Positions 29,545-40,023 of a stretch of 64,000 bases of DNA are shown here, in pieces. A program made the position numbers and the translations under genes. Below the pieces are notes generated by a model. That model worked only from the letters and a program-made list of their open reading frames with translations. It did not search any database and was not told the DNA's origin. Source of the DNA: Parvibaculum sp. (GTDB taxonomy: Bacteria; Pseudomonadota; Alphaproteobacteria; Parvibaculales; Parvibaculaceae); the NCBI GenBank assembly GCA_019635965.1, contig JAHBYK010000001.1:1-64000 (forward strand). The letters are read 5' to 3'. Every line of letters starts with the position of its first letter. The stretch's first letter is position 1.

Positions 29545-30606
29545 ATGGCTGACAATCGGTTCTTTACTCCGGAAAAGGCATTGCCACTTGGGGAATTGGC
29601 AAGCCGTACGGGTGCGACCGTCGGTCAGGGCGCCGACTCGTCTTATCTGGTTCGCGGGGTCGCTCCGCTCGATACGGCGGGCCCCGAAGAAATCAGCTTT
29701 CTCGACAATCCAAAGTATGTTGCAGCTTTCGAGAAGTCGGCGGCGGCAGCGTGTTTTGTCCACCCCAAATATGCCGATCGGGCACCCAAGGGCATGTCGC
29801 TGCTTCTGACGGAGCAGCCCTATCGGGCCTATGCGTTGGCTGCTCAGGCATTCCATCCTGACGCGACGCACGGGACAGATACATTTGGAAATCGAGGCAT
29901 AGTCGATCCCCGCGCCCATGTTCATGAAACAGCCAAGCTCGGCGAGAACGTAACCGTCGAGCCCGGCGCTTCGATAGGCGCCCACGCCGAAATCGGCCGC
30001 AACACGATCATCGGATGCAACACCAGCATCGCCAAGGGTTGCACCATCGGCAAGGATTGCTTCATCGCCCCGAATGTGACGGTGAGCCATGCCCATATCG
30101 GTGATCGCGTGATCCTCCATCCGGGCGTCCGCATCGGCCAGGACGGATTCGGATTTGCGATGGGCTTTCCGAAGCATGAAAAGGTACCCCAGCTCGGCCG
30201 GGTCATCATTCAGGACGATGTCGAAATCGGAGCGAATACGACGATCGACCGGGGGGCGGGACCGGACACGGTGATTGGCGAGGGAACAAAGATTGATAAT
30301 CTCGTCCAGATTGGCCACAACGTGCAGACTGGACGCGGTTGCATCATCGTTGCGCAGACTGGCGTATCGGGTAGTGCCAGGCTTGGCGACTTTGTTGTGC
30401 TGGCTGCTCAAGTAGGCGTGACGGGACATCTCACGATCAATAGCGGTGCGCAAATCGCCGCGAGAGGGGCTGTCGTGCATGATGTTCCGGCCGGGCAGCA
30501 ATATGGCGGCGTGCCGGCGAAGCCGATTGCCGAATGGCGCCGTGAAGTGGTTGAGCTCCGGAGGCTGGGACGGCGGCCGAAAGCGGCCGGCAAATCTGAA
30601 GAATAG
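29545..30606 (+). CDS. lpxD: UDP-3-O-(3-hydroxyacyl)glucosamine N-acyltransferase
   Basis: Third lipid A step: N-acylation of UDP-3-O-acyl-glucosamine from acyl-ACP. The 353-residue protein has the LpxD N-terminal uridine-binding domain (ISFLDNPKYV) and a left-handed beta helix of hexapeptide repeats from about residue 110 (LGENVTVEPGASIGAHAEIG). The family segment VRIGQDGFGFAMG is followed by KVPQLGRVIIQDDVEIGANT and the conserved GHNVQ. The C-terminus is basic. Confidence 0.95.
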   Translation: MADNRFFTPEKALPLGELASRTGATVGQGADSSYLVRGVAPLDTAGPEEISFLDNPKYVAAFEKSAAAACFVHPKYADRAPKGMSLLLTEQPYRAYALAAQAFHPDATHGTDTFGNRGIVDPRAHVHETAKLGENVTVEPGASIGAHAEIGRNTIIGCNTSIAKGCTIGKDCFIAPNVTVSHAHIGDRVILHPGVRIGQDGFGFAMGFPKHEKVPQLGRVIIQDDVEIGANTTIDRGAGPDTVIGEGTKIDNLVQIGHNVQTGRGCIIVAQTGVSGSARLGDFVVLAAQVGVTGHLTINSGAQIAARGAVVHDVPAGQQYGGVPAKPIAEWRREVVELRRLGRRPKAAGKSEE

Positions 30607-30634
30607 CGAATGGTAATCTTGGAAGGATGAAGGT

Positions 30635-31111
30635 ATGAGCGAGGCTGAGGCGCCTGAAAAGCTCGATAGCGCTGATATCAAGAGGGTTCTTGAACTTCTT
30701 CCCCATCGTTATCCGATGCTTATGATCGACCGCATCATCGAGATGAAAGGTGATGTTTCCGCTATCGGCATCAAGAACGTGACGTTTAACGAGCCATTCT
30801 TTCAAGGGCATTTTCCCGGGCATCCGGTCATGCCAGGTGTTCTCATCGTCGAAGCAATGGCCCAGACAGCAGGCGCTCTCGTTATCAACAATCTTGGGAC
30901 GTCCGGCAGCAACCAGCTCGTCTATTTCATGACGGTTGATCGTGCAAAGTTTCGCAAGCCAGTAGTGCCTGGCGATGTTCTGGAATTGCATATGACGAAA
31001 TTGCAGAGCCGCGGGCCTGTCTGGAAATATCACGGCGAAGGCCGCGTGAATGGCCAGCTCGTAGCCGAATGCGACCTCGGCGCGATGATCGCAGGTGCAT
31101 CCTCAAAATGA
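30635..31111 (+). CDS. fabZ: 3-hydroxyacyl-[acyl-carrier-protein] dehydratase FabZ
   Basis: Dehydrates 3-hydroxyacyl-ACP in fatty acid elongation and competes with LpxA/LpxD for the same substrate. The 158-residue hotdog-fold protein has [14 protein letters not shown], the catalytic His59 in [14 protein letters not shown] and Glu73 in LIVEAMAQ. An AAGGATGAAGG stretch precedes the ATG. Its stop overlaps the lpxA start (ATGA). Confidence 0.96.
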   Translation: MSEAEAPEKLDSADIKRVLELLPHRYPMLMIDRIIEMKGDVSAIGIKNVTFNEPFFQGHFPGHPVMPGVLIVEAMAQTAGALVINNLGTSGSNQLVYFMTVDRAKFRKPVVPGDVLELHMTKLQSRGPVWKYHGEGRVNGQLVAECDLGAMIAGASSK

Positions 31112-31908
31112 CAAATATTCATCCGACAGCGATAGTCGATCCCAAGGCGCAAATCGCGTCCAGTGTCACTGTCGGTCCCTACTGTGTGGTTGGCGCCAAT
31201 GTAGTGCTAGATGAAGGGGTAATCCTTCATTCGCACGTCGTGGTAGAAGGTCGAACGCGGGTTGGCGCAAGAACCCAGATTTATCCATTCGCCTCGATCG
31301 GTCACACCCCACAGGATCTGAAATACAAGGGTGAACCGAGCCGCCTCGAAATTGGTACCGACAATCTCATCCGTGAACATGTGACGATGAACCCGGGTAC
31401 GGAAGGTGGCGGCATGGTTACCCGAGTGGGCAGCCACTGTGCGTTCCTCACCGCGTCGCATGTTGGTCATGACTCAATCGTTGGCGACCATGTGGTATTC
31501 TCGAACAACGTGATGCTGGCCGGTCACTGCAAGATCGATGACTATGTGATCTTTGGTGGTGGCGCCGCACTTCATCAATTTGGCCGCGTCGGAAAGCACG
31601 CCTTTGTCGGCGGCATGAGCGCCGTCGAGAATGATGTCATTCCCTATGGCCTTGTGGTCGGCAATCGCGCTCATCTCATGGGACTCAATCTTGTCGGCTT
31701 GAAGCGGCGCGGATTTACGCGCGAGCAGATACAGGCCATGCGCGAAGCCTACGCCTACCTTTTTGGGGCCGAAGGAACATTGCGTGATCGCGTAGAAAGG
31801 GCTGCGGAGCGGTATGCCGGCTCGCCGGAAGTCATGGAGATCGTGAACTTCATTCGTGCCGAATCCGACCGCGCGATCTGCATGCCTCGCTCCGAACGGT
31901 CGGTCTGA
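31108..31908 (+). CDS. lpxA: UDP-N-acetylglucosamine acyltransferase
   Basis: First lipid A step: 3-O-acylation of UDP-GlcNAc. The 266-residue protein starts [16 protein letters not shown] and folds as a hexapeptide beta helix. The catalytic base is His121 in [14 protein letters not shown] (E. coli His125), and [13 protein letters not shown] is the family's acyl/UDP contact. The C-terminal helical domain ends at SERSV. The ATG overlaps the fabZ stop. Confidence 0.96.
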   Translation: MTNIHPTAIVDPKAQIASSVTVGPYCVVGANVVLDEGVILHSHVVVEGRTRVGARTQIYPFASIGHTPQDLKYKGEPSRLEIGTDNLIREHVTMNPGTEGGGMVTRVGSHCAFLTASHVGHDSIVGDHVVFSNNVMLAGHCKIDDYVIFGGGAALHQFGRVGKHAFVGGMSAVENDVIPYGLVVGNRAHLMGLNLVGLKRRGFTREQIQAMREAYAYLFGAEGTLRDRVERAAERYAGSPEVMEIVNFIRAESDRAICMPRSERSV

Positions 31909-31917
31909 ACCAGGCCC

Positions 31918-32793
31918 ATGGCAACGGGCGAAAAACCAAGAAAGCTTGGGATTGCCGCCGGGAGCGGCCCATTGCCCGAAGCGCTTGCAGAGGCGGCGCT
32001 TGCAGCAGGCCGGGAAGTTTTCATTATCGGAATAGAAGGCGCAGCCGAAAAGGGAATCGAGCGGTTCCCGCATGCTTGGGTCCGGATAGGTGCCATGGGT
32101 GAATTCCTTCGCTTGCTGAAGGAAAATGGCTGCGAAGACATTGTGCTCATCGGCGGTGTGAAGCGGCCCAGTCTTGCGGCCATCTTGCCGGACAAGACCG
32201 GCCGCCAGCTGATGCCGCGTGTGGCGCGGTGGTTGATGCAGGGCGATGATGGACTTCTTCGTGGCCTTGCCGACTACTTCGAAAAGGAGCACGGATTTCG
32301 CGTCATCGGCGCACATGAAGTGGCCGGTGAGCTGCTGGCGCCGGAAGCCATTCTGACTCGAACGTCACCGACTGCAGAACAGGAAGCAGATATTGATCTT
32401 GCAATTCGGGCAGCAACCGCCATCGGCGCGCTCGATATTGGCCAGGGCGCAGTTGCCTGCCGCGGCGTCGTTCTGGCGTTGGAGGCCGCGGAAGGCACGG
32501 ACAGGATGCTGGAACGCGTGGCGATGTTACCGCAGGAGATGCGCGGCAACGGCGTCAGACGAGAAGGTGTGCTGGTGAAACTTTCGAAGCCGGGTCAGGA
32601 GCGGCGTGTCGATCTGCCGACCATCGGCGTCAAGACAGTCGAGAATGTTGCGGCCGCAGGCCTTGCTGGCATAGCCGTCGAAGCCGGCGGCGCGTTGATC
32701 GTCGATGGTGAGGCCGTCGCACGCGCAGCCAACAAGGCCGGAATATTCGTTGCAGGGATAGGCCGGGATCGTATCGACAGGGCATGCCGGTGA
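31918..32793 (+). CDS. lpxI: UDP-2,3-diacylglucosamine pyrophosphatase LpxI (DUF1009)
   Basis: Fourth lipid A step: hydrolysis of UDP-2,3-diacylglucosamine to lipid X plus UMP. The 291-residue protein matches LpxI, first described in Caulobacter, and not the metallophosphoesterase LpxH. Motifs are LGIAAGSGPLPEALAEAA, EDIVLIGGVKRPSL, HEVAGELLAPEAILT and VKLSKPGQERRVDLPTIG. It lies between lpxA and lpxB, as usual in alphaproteobacteria, and overlaps lpxB by 10 bases. Confidence 0.93.
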   Translation: MATGEKPRKLGIAAGSGPLPEALAEAALAAGREVFIIGIEGAAEKGIERFPHAWVRIGAMGEFLRLLKENGCEDIVLIGGVKRPSLAAILPDKTGRQLMPRVARWLMQGDDGLLRGLADYFEKEHGFRVIGAHEVAGELLAPEAILTRTSPTAEQEADIDLAIRAATAIGALDIGQGAVACRGVVLALEAAEGTDRMLERVAMLPQEMRGNGVRREGVLVKLSKPGQERRVDLPTIGVKTVENVAAAGLAGIAVEAGGALIVDGEAVARAANKAGIFVAGIGRDRIDRACR

Positions 32794-33947
32794 GTGGTCG
32801 GGAAAAGCACGTCATGCTGGTTGCCGGTGAAACCTCCGGCGATGTGCTCGGCGCGGGGCTGATGGATGCACTCGTCAGCCTTTCGCCGGTGCCGTTGCGG
32901 TTTTCCGGGGTCGGCGGTCCCGAGATGGAGGCACGGGGCATCCAGTCGATTTTTCCAATGTCCGATATCGCGGTTATGGGGCCTCGCGAGATCATTCCGA
33001 GATTGCCGCTTATATTCCGCCGGATCTGGCAGACCGTGCGCCATGCTGTGGATCAGAAGCCCGACATTGTGGTTGTGATCGACAGTCCCGAATTCACTCA
33101 CATGGTTGCAAAACGTATTGCCAAGCGTGCGCCTGGCATCCCGATTGTCGACTATGTGTTGCCCAGCGTCTGGGCGTGGCGGCAGGGCCGGGCGCGCGCA
33201 ATGAAGAAATATATAAGGCGGGTGCTTGCTCTATTGCCGTTCGAGCCGAGATTTCTGAAATCGGTCGGCGTCGATTGCGATTATGTCGGGCACCCGGCGA
33301 TTGAGCGTCTGCCCGAAGCAGGAAGCGGGGTGCGTTTCCGGCAAGCTAGAGGTATCACGCCCGATTCACCACTTCTGCTCGTGCTGCCTGGTAGCCGCAT
33401 CAATGAAGTCAAACATCTGATCGATGTGTTTGGCGACGTCGTCAGACGAATTGCTGACGAAATGCCCGGTCTGCATATCGTCATTCCGGCGGTTTCCCAT
33501 GTGCGGCCGCTCATCGAAGCGGCGGTAAAGGAATGGGACGTGACTGTCGAGATCATCGGAGGTGAGGATGAGAAGCGCGCAGCATTCGACGCAGCCACGG
33601 CAGCACTTGCTGCCTCTGGTACAGTGTCTCTCGAACTTGCGCTTGCACGGGTGCCGATGGTCATAGCTTACCGTGCCGAGGTTGTGGTCGGCTGGTTCGC
33701 CCTCAATGTACTGAAGATTCCATCTGTCGTGCTCGTAAATCTGATTCTCGATCGACCTTCGGTGCAGGAGTTTCTCCATAGCCGTTGCACGTCAGAAAAT
33801 CTTGCCGAGGGCTTATTGCCGCTGCTGTCGGACACAGCAGCGCGTCGTCAGGCGATTGCGGATCTGGACGAGGTGCGGATGCGCATGGGCATCGGCGGCG
33901 AAAGTCCGAATATTCGTGCCGCGAAGGCCGTTCTGGAGCTTCTTTGA
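32784..33947 (+). CDS. lpxB: Lipid-A-disaccharide synthase
   Basis: Fifth lipid A step: condensation of lipid X with UDP-2,3-diacylglucosamine. The 387-residue GT-B-like (family 19) protein has VMLVAGETSGDVLGAGLM, FSGVGGPEMEARG, VVVIDSPEFTHMVAKRI, YVLPSVWAWRQGRA, LLVLPGSRINEVKHL and ASGTVSLELALARVPMVIAY. It is the last gene of the envelope cluster and converges on gltA, with a shared terminator between them. Confidence 0.95.
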   Translation: MPVSGREKHVMLVAGETSGDVLGAGLMDALVSLSPVPLRFSGVGGPEMEARGIQSIFPMSDIAVMGPREIIPRLPLIFRRIWQTVRHAVDQKPDIVVVIDSPEFTHMVAKRIAKRAPGIPIVDYVLPSVWAWRQGRARAMKKYIRRVLALLPFEPRFLKSVGVDCDYVGHPAIERLPEAGSGVRFRQARGITPDSPLLLVLPGSRINEVKHLIDVFGDVVRRIADEMPGLHIVIPAVSHVRPLIEAAVKEWDVTVEIIGGEDEKRAAFDAATAALAASGTVSLELALARVPMVIAYRAEVVVGWFALNVLKIPSVVLVNLILDRPSVQEFLHSRCTSENLAEGLLPLLSDTAARRQAIADLDEVRMRMGIGGESPNIRAAKAVLELL

Positions 33948-33980
33948 AAAAGAAATGGGCGCTTCCAAGGAAGCGCCCAT
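33941..33980 (-). terminator. Terminator of gltA, between convergent lpxB and gltA
   Basis: ATGGGCGCTTCC (33955-33966) and GGAAGCGCCCAT (33969-33980) form a perfect 12-bp stem with a 2-base gap. On the minus strand it is followed by TTCTTTTTC, so it ends gltA transcription. On the plus strand no T-run follows, though the stem may still help lpxB mRNA ends. Confidence 0.8.
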
Positions 33981-34004
33981 CTCTGGTTCGGTTGCAAAAT
34001 GCGC

Positions 34005-35321
34005 TTACTTGCGCTTGCCCATGTCGACATAGTCGCGCTGTGCGGCGCCCGTGTAGAGCTGACGCGGACGGCCAATACGCTGGCCCGGATCCTCAATCAT
34101 TTCGTTCCACTGCGCGACCCAGCCAACCGTGCGCGCGAGCGCGAAAAGCACAGTGAACATGGTGGTCGGGAAGCCCATCGCCTTCAGCGTAATACCCGAA
34201 TAGAAGTCGATATTCGGATAAAGCTTCTTCTCGATGAAGTACTCGTCATTGAGCGCGATCTTCTCGAGTTCGAGGGCGACGTCGAGGAGCGGGTCATCCT
34301 TGATGCCGAGGACCTTGAGCACTTCGTGGCAGGTTTGCTGCATCACGCGCGCACGCGGATCATAGTTCTTGTAAACGCGATGTCCAAAGCCCATCAGGCG
34401 GAACGGATCGTTCTTGTCCTTCGCCTTTCTGATGAATTCGGGAATGCGATCGACGGTGCCGATCTCCTGCAGCATGTTGAGTGCCGCTTCATTGGCACCG
34501 CCATGCGCCGGGCCCCAGAGGCAGGCAATGCCGGCGGCGATGCAGGCGAAAGGATTGGCACCGGACGAGCCGGCAAGCCGAACCGTCGAGGTGGACGCGT
34601 TCTGCTCGTGATCGGCATGGAGGATGAAGATGCGGTCCATCGCGCGGGCGAGGATCGGGTCTACCTTGTATTCCTCGGCCGGAACAGAGAAACACATATG
34701 GAGGAAGTTCTCGGCATAACCGAGGCTATTCTTCGGATAAACGACTGGCTGACCAACCGAATATTTGTAGGCCATCGCGGCAATGGTCGGGATCTTTGCG
34801 ATCAGGCGGCGGCTCGCGATCATGCGCTGCACCGGATCGTTGATGTCCGTCGAGTCATGATAGAAGGCCGACAGAGCACCGACCATGCCGCACATGATAG
34901 CCATCGGATGGGCGTCGCGGCGGAAGCCACGCAGGAAGAACTGCATCTGTTCATGCACCATCGTGTGCATGGTGATGGCGCGCTCGAATTCGCTGTACTG
35001 CGCAGATGTCGGCAGCTCGCCATTCAGCAGCAGGTAACAGGTTTCGAGGAAATTTCCCTTTTCGGCGAGCTGGTCGATTGGATATCCGCGATAAAGCAGG
35101 ATCCCCTCTTCGCCATCGATATAGGTGATGTCGGATTCGCAGCTTGCCGTGGAAGTGAAGCCCGGATCATAGGTGAAGGCACCACTCTTGCCATAGAGCG
35201 ACGAAATGTCGATGACGCTCGGGCCAAGCGAACCGCCATAGACCGGCAACTCGTAAGACTTGCCATCCAGCGTGAGCGTCGCCTGGGATTTCGCTCCGGC
35301 TTTTGTTCCGAATTCAGTCAT
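34005..35321 (-). CDS. gltA: Citrate synthase (type II)
   Basis: Condenses oxaloacetate and acetyl-CoA in the TCA cycle. The 438-residue protein has the type II N-terminal domain ([20 protein letters not shown]), [16 protein letters not shown], the active-site histidine regions [16 protein letters not shown] and [11 protein letters not shown], and [15 protein letters not shown]. It ends [14 protein letters not shown], the family's standard C-terminus. gltX lies upstream on the same strand with a 113-base gap. Confidence 0.97.
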   Translation of the reverse strand: MTEFGTKAGAKSQATLTLDGKSYELPVYGGSLGPSVIDISSLYGKSGAFTYDPGFTSTASCESDITYIDGEEGILLYRGYPIDQLAEKGNFLETCYLLLNGELPTSAQYSEFERAITMHTMVHEQMQFFLRGFRRDAHPMAIMCGMVGALSAFYHDSTDINDPVQRMIASRRLIAKIPTIAAMAYKYSVGQPVVYPKNSLGYAENFLHMCFSVPAEEYKVDPILARAMDRIFILHADHEQNASTSTVRLAGSSGANPFACIAAGIACLWGPAHGGANEAALNMLQEIGTVDRIPEFIRKAKDKNDPFRLMGFGHRVYKNYDPRARVMQQTCHEVLKVLGIKDDPLLDVALELEKIALNDEYFIEKKLYPNIDFYSGITLKAMGFPTTMFTVLFALARTVGWVAQWNEMIEDPGQRIGRPRQLYTGAAQRDYVDMGKRK

Positions 35322-35434
35322 GCCTGCCTACCTGTCCTGTTTGGCCGGCCGGAGCGCTGCATCTCGACAGCAAGCCGGGCGGTTCGTTCAACATCATCAT
35401 GTCTTGCCGTGAGCGCCGTTGCGAAAGCCCCGGC

Positions 35435-36847
35435 TCATGCGGCCTGATCCTTAATGCGCGCCAGCGTCTCATCCCTGCCAAGGGTTGCCAGCACGTCGAA
35501 TATCGGTGGCGAAACTGTACTGCCTGTCACAGCGGCGCGAAGAGGCTGCGCCACCTTGCCGAGCTTGAGGTTTTCCTCTTCGGCAAAGGCGCGGATCTCC
35601 GCTTCAATATCTTCCAGCTTCCAATCATTATGTCCTTCAAGGCGCGAGACGAGGCGGGCGAGAAGGGCCCGTGCTTCCGGGTTAAGAAGCTGAGCGGCCT
35701 TGTCGTCGCAAGATAGTGGGCGCTGCGCCAGGAGGAAGGCAGCACCTTGGCCGAGTTCCACAAGCGTCTTGGCGCGCTCCTTCAGTCCGGGCATCAGCGC
35801 GATGAGCTTCTGACGGAAGTTATCATCCGTCTTCCATCCATTAAGACGCGTCATCAGTGCGATGGTTTCATCAGCAAGGCGCTCATCACTGGCTTCACGG
35901 ATATAGTGGCCGTTCAGGTTTTCGAGCTTGGCGAAGTCGAAGCGTGCCGGCGACCTGCCGATACTGCCGAGGTTGAACCACTCTATCGCCTGCTCGGTAG
36001 AGAATATCTCGTCATCGCCATGGCTCCAGCCGAGTCGGACAAGATAATTGCGCATTGCTTCGGGCAGGTAGCCGAGATCGCGATAGGCTTCGGCTCCCAA
36101 TGCACCGTGGCGCTTGGAAAGCTTCGCGCCATCAGGCCCATGGATCAGCGGTACATGGGCAAATTCCGGCGTGGCCCAGCCAAGTGCCGCATAGATCTGG
36201 CTTTGCCGCCCTGCATTTGTCAGATGGTCATCGCCGCGAATGATGTGCGTTATGCCCATGTCGTGATCGTCCACGACAACCGAAAGATTGTAGGTGGGCG
36301 TTCCGTCACTGCGCAGGATAATGAGATCGTCGAGTTGCTCGTTCGGGAAACGCACATCGCCCATCACATGGTCATGGACTACGGTTTCTCCTTCGTCGGG
36401 CGAGCGGAAGCGAATGACCGGTTTTACACCGGCGGGTGCTTCCGATGGATCGCGGTCTCGCCAGCGCCCGTCATATCGGATGGGGCGGCCCTCGGCACGG
36501 GCCTTTTCACGCATTTCGTCGAGTTCAGCCGGACTTGCATAGCAATAATAGGCCTTCCCGGCCGCAAGGAGCTGCTCGGCAACTTCGCGGTGCCGCGCGC
36601 TTCGCGAGAACTGGAAAACCGGCTCCTCGTCCCATTCAAGCCCCAGCCAGCGCAATCCTTCGAATATCGCCTCTATCGCCGCATCTGTTGAACGCTCTCT
36701 GTCCGTGTCCTCAATGCGGAGGAGGAAGCGGCCACCATGATGGCGCGCAAAGAGCCAGTTGAACAAAGCCGTCCTTGCCCCGCCAATATGGAGATATCCA
36801 GTCGGCGAGGGGGCAAAGCGGGTGATGACGGTCTTCTTATCGGTCAT
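35435..36847 (-). CDS. gltX: Glutamyl-tRNA synthetase
   Basis: Class I aminoacyl-tRNA synthetase. The 470-residue protein has the HIGH-type motif [20 protein letters not shown] and the KMSKS-type motif [11 protein letters not shown], followed by a C-terminal helical anticodon-binding domain. The chosen ATG (36847) follows AGGAGACC; a TTG four codons upstream is possible but less likely. Only one glutamyl synthetase is in the window. It is divergent from comEC across a 247-base gap in which no clear regulatory site was seen. Confidence 0.96.
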   Translation of the reverse strand: MTDKKTVITRFAPSPTGYLHIGGARTALFNWLFARHHGGRFLLRIEDTDRERSTDAAIEAIFEGLRWLGLEWDEEPVFQFSRSARHREVAEQLLAAGKAYYCYASPAELDEMREKARAEGRPIRYDGRWRDRDPSEAPAGVKPVIRFRSPDEGETVVHDHVMGDVRFPNEQLDDLIILRSDGTPTYNLSVVVDDHDMGITHIIRGDDHLTNAGRQSQIYAALGWATPEFAHVPLIHGPDGAKLSKRHGALGAEAYRDLGYLPEAMRNYLVRLGWSHGDDEIFSTEQAIEWFNLGSIGRSPARFDFAKLENLNGHYIREASDERLADETIALMTRLNGWKTDDNFRQKLIALMPGLKERAKTLVELGQGAAFLLAQRPLSCDDKAAQLLNPEARALLARLVSRLEGHNDWKLEDIEAEIRAFAEEENLKLGKVAQPLRAAVTGSTVSPPIFDVLATLGRDETLARIKDQAA

Positions 36848-37094
36848 GGTCTCCTGCAATCCGGCCTCGCAGCCGCACGGCTAGGCAACACGCTAGAATG
36901 TTGGCAAGCTTTGACCCTGTTTATGGGCAAGAACCCTGGGGCCTGCTGCGGGGGCAGGGGATTTCTAGCATATTGCGGCAACGCAGCGTAAGCCTGAAAT
37001 GTGGCCTATAGCAGCCGGAAAAAAGCCTTTGGGATAAGTGCCTTAGGCTTCCTGTCCCGGGCAGGCCTCAGGCGTTCGGCGGGCGGGGTGGGGA

Positions 37095-39236
37095 GTGGCA
37101 GGGGCAGAGAGCTTTCCTGAGACCTATGGCACCAGGTTGACGCTCCGTGACATGCCTGCGGCCGTATGTGCATGGATCAGCCGTTCTTTCGCGGCCGAGG
37201 CGGACCGGTATTTCCTCTGGATACCGGCCTTTATGTCCGCCGGGATCGGAACCTACTTCTCCTTGCCTTTTGAGCCTCAGTTTTGGCTGGCGATGGCAGC
37301 GCCTATGGCCTGCGGCCTGTTTCTTTGGCTCCTACGCCGATTGCCTGCGGCAGCGCTTTGCGCGGCGGCGCTGTTTGCGACGTCGGTCGGCTTCAGCGCG
37401 GCGGTTTGGCGAGCGGAGTGGATCGCCGCGCCAGTTCTGGAGCGTCCTCTCTCGGGTACGCTTGTCGGACGCGCGATATCGGTCGAGAAAACCGGAACCG
37501 GAGCCCTCCTTGCAGTTATTGCACCTCATTCCTTCACAGGTCTGACGGATGAACAATTACCGGCCAAGGTGCGCCTCAACATCCGTGTGCGCGATGCGGT
37601 ACTCAGGCCTGGTGCGGTGGTTGAACTGCGAGCGAGGCTGATGCCGCCGCCCGAGCCCGTTTCCCCACGAGGTTTCGATTTTGCGCGCCAGGCATGGTTT
37701 CAGGGGCTCGGCGCCGTGGGCTTCGCTTATAGCAAGCCCATCGAGATCGAGGTGCCGTCGGGGGCGGATGCGCAGCTGATGCGACTGCGCATGGCGATCG
37801 GAGATCGTATGCGGAGCGTGATCGGCGGCACGAGTGGAGCCGTTGCTGCTGCGCTTGTCACAGGTGAGCGGGCAGGCATTCCCGACGATGTGTCGGAAGA
37901 TCTACGCTCTGCCGGCATATACCATGTGCTCGCGATATCGGGGCTGCACATGGTGCTCTTCGCAGGCTCTTTCTTCTGGGGCATCCGCGCCGGGCTGGCG
38001 CTGATTCCGGGTCTTGCATTGCGCTATCCGATCAAGAAATGGGCCGCAGCAGTAGCCATCCTTGGTGCGAGCTTCTACCTCGCCATTTCGGGCGGCGCTA
38101 TCGCCACGCAGCGCGCCTGGCTGATGATCACGATCATGTTCATCGCGGTAATTCTCGACCGCCCGGCACTCAGCATGCGGAACGTCGCTCTGGCGGCAAT
38201 ACTTGTATTGTTGTGGCGGCCGGAAAGCCTTATCGGCGCCGGCTTCCAAATGTCGTTTGCCGCTGTCGTGGCGCTCATCGCCTTCTATGAGAGCGATATG
38301 GCCCGCCGCTGGACGACAGCTCCGCGCGGATATGGCGTAGCCGATTGGCCAGGTCTTGCCGCAACCTATGCGCTCGGCATAGCCCTTACGAGCATTGTCG
38401 CAGGTGCGGCAACAGGCGCCATCGCCGCCTATCATTTCAATCGCATAGCTATCTACGGTCTTGCCGGAAATATCGCGGCGATGCCGGTCGTTGGTATCGT
38501 CGTCATGCCAATGGCCCTTGCGGCACTGCTGCTGATGCCATTTGGTCTCGACGCGCCTGCTTTATGGGCCATGGGCTGGGGTGTCGAGACGATGCTCGAT
38601 GTAGCGGAGGAAGTTTCAAGCTGGGGCGGAGCGGACCGCCTCGTATCTGCGGCTCCGCTTCATGCATTGCTTCTTGTGGTGCTCGGCGGCTTGTGGATGT
38701 CGTTGTGGCGGGAACGATGGCGCTTTGCCGGAGCATTGCCTATCGTCTTTGGCCTTGCAGTCTGGGGCAGCGCACCAAGGCCGGACGTGCTGATTGACCG
38801 TGATGCGTCGCTTGTCGCCGTGCGTATGGCGGACGGCAAGCTCGCTCTTACCGCGTCGCGGCCGGACTATGCTGCGCGCCAGTGGCTGCGATATGAGGGG
38901 GACCACCGAAGTCCCCGGGACGCCGCTCGCCCCGAGCCGATGAAATGCGATGGGGACGGATGCGCATATGCCGAGGACGGCCGTTATGCCATTGCATTTT
39001 CGGCTTCGCTCGACGCGGTTGCGGAGGATTGCACCAAGGCCGATATCGTCATAGCCCGAGTGGCTGTGCCTCACCGTATGAAAGATGAATGCGGTGCGGC
39101 ATTGTTGCTCGACTGGTTTCACTTCTGGCGCAACGGTGCGACCGAAGTGACCTTTGCGGCGGACGGATCGATCGTGGTGGTGACGGCGAGGCAGCTGCGT
39201 GGCGAACGGCCCTGGGTACAACGGCTCGGCGGGTGA
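37095..39236 (+). CDS. comEC: ComEC/Rec2 family DNA-uptake channel protein
   Basis: Inner-membrane channel for single-stranded DNA during natural transformation. The 713-residue protein has an N-terminal OB-like domain (DUF4131 region), the competence domain opened by ALVTGERAGIPDDVSEDLRS and YHVLAISGLHMVLFAG, and about ten helices. The C-terminal 180 residues correspond to the metallo-beta-lactamase-like domain, but no HxHxDH motif is visible there (VRMADGKLALTASRPDYAAR). The start is GTG at 37095. It ends directly against the convergent lexA gene with no intervening base. Confidence 0.9.
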   Translation: MAGAESFPETYGTRLTLRDMPAAVCAWISRSFAAEADRYFLWIPAFMSAGIGTYFSLPFEPQFWLAMAAPMACGLFLWLLRRLPAAALCAAALFATSVGFSAAVWRAEWIAAPVLERPLSGTLVGRAISVEKTGTGALLAVIAPHSFTGLTDEQLPAKVRLNIRVRDAVLRPGAVVELRARLMPPPEPVSPRGFDFARQAWFQGLGAVGFAYSKPIEIEVPSGADAQLMRLRMAIGDRMRSVIGGTSGAVAAALVTGERAGIPDDVSEDLRSAGIYHVLAISGLHMVLFAGSFFWGIRAGLALIPGLALRYPIKKWAAAVAILGASFYLAISGGAIATQRAWLMITIMFIAVILDRPALSMRNVALAAILVLLWRPESLIGAGFQMSFAAVVALIAFYESDMARRWTTAPRGYGVADWPGLAATYALGIALTSIVAGAATGAIAAYHFNRIAIYGLAGNIAAMPVVGIVVMPMALAALLLMPFGLDAPALWAMGWGVETMLDVAEEVSSWGGADRLVSAAPLHALLLVVLGGLWMSLWRERWRFAGALPIVFGLAVWGSAPRPDVLIDRDASLVAVRMADGKLALTASRPDYAARQWLRYEGDHRSPRDAARPEPMKCDGDGCAYAEDGRYAIAFSASLDAVAEDCTKADIVIARVAVPHRMKDECGAALLLDWFHFWRNGATEVTFAADGSIVVVTARQLRGERPWVQRLGG

Positions 39237-39950
39237 TCAATAGCGGCGCAGAAGCCCCACCAGCTTGCCCTGAACCTTGACGCGATCAGGGCCGAAGATA
39301 CGCGTCTCATAGGCGGGGTTCGCCGCTTCGAGCGCAATCGAATCGCCTTTCTTGCGCAGGCGTTTCAGCGTTGCTTCATAGCCATCGACAAGCGCGACGA
39401 CGATGTCGCCGCTCTGCGCCGTATCGCACCGCTGGATGAGAACGGTATCGCCATCGAGGATACCGGCCTCGATCATCGAGTCGCCTTTCACTTCGAGCGC
39501 ATAATGTTCGCCGGAGCCGAGCAGAGTCAGCGGCACACTGACCTGATGGCTTTCTTCCTGCAATGCTTCTATCGGCGTACCGGCTGCGATCCGGCCCATC
39601 ACGGAAATCGTCATGGATTCACCGCTATCCCGCGAGGGAGCGAGATCGCGGCTCGAAGGCTTCGCTTGCGCACCGCCTTCAATGACACTGGGCGAGAACC
39701 CGCGTCCCCGCGACACCGCAAGACTAGGCGAGGCAGCTTCAGGCAGTTTCAGAATTTCGAGTGCTCGGGCGCGATGCGGCAGACGGCGGATAAAGCCCCG
39801 CTCCTCAAGCGCGGTGATGAGCCTGTGAATGCCCGACTTCGAGCGCAAATCGAGCGCTTCCTTCATTTCATCGAAGCTGGGGGAAACGCCGCCTTCCTTG
39901 ATCCGCTCATGAATGAACATCAGCAGTTCGTGTTGCTTGCGTGTCAGCAT
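39237..39950 (-). CDS. lexA: LexA repressor
   Basis: Represses SOS genes and self-cleaves when RecA filaments form. The 237-residue protein has a winged helix-turn-helix ([20 protein letters not shown], then [20 protein letters not shown]), a long variable hinge (70-112), the cleavage site Ala123-Gly124 in MGRIAAGTP, and the catalytic Ser158 (KGDSM) and Lys196 (EATLKRL). The length is normal for alphaproteobacteria, whose hinge is longer than in E. coli. Autoregulation is shown by a LexA box in its promoter. A hairpin at 39969-39986 (ATCGCCC-GCAA-GGGCGAT) lies just upstream of its Shine-Dalgarno. Confidence 0.97.
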   Translation of the reverse strand: MLTRKQHELLMFIHERIKEGGVSPSFDEMKEALDLRSKSGIHRLITALEERGFIRRLPHRARALEILKLPEAASPSLAVSRGRGFSPSVIEGGAQAKPSSRDLAPSRDSGESMTISVMGRIAAGTPIEALQEESHQVSVPLTLLGSGEHYALEVKGDSMIEAGILDGDTVLIQRCDTAQSGDIVVALVDGYEATLKRLRKKGDSIALEAANPAYETRIFGPDRVKVQGKLVGLLRRY

Positions 39951-40023
39951 CCTCGGCAGCCCCTCCCCATCGCCCGCAAGGGCGATTCAGAGCCCTTGGA
40001 ACAAAACAAAAACGATTTGTCTT

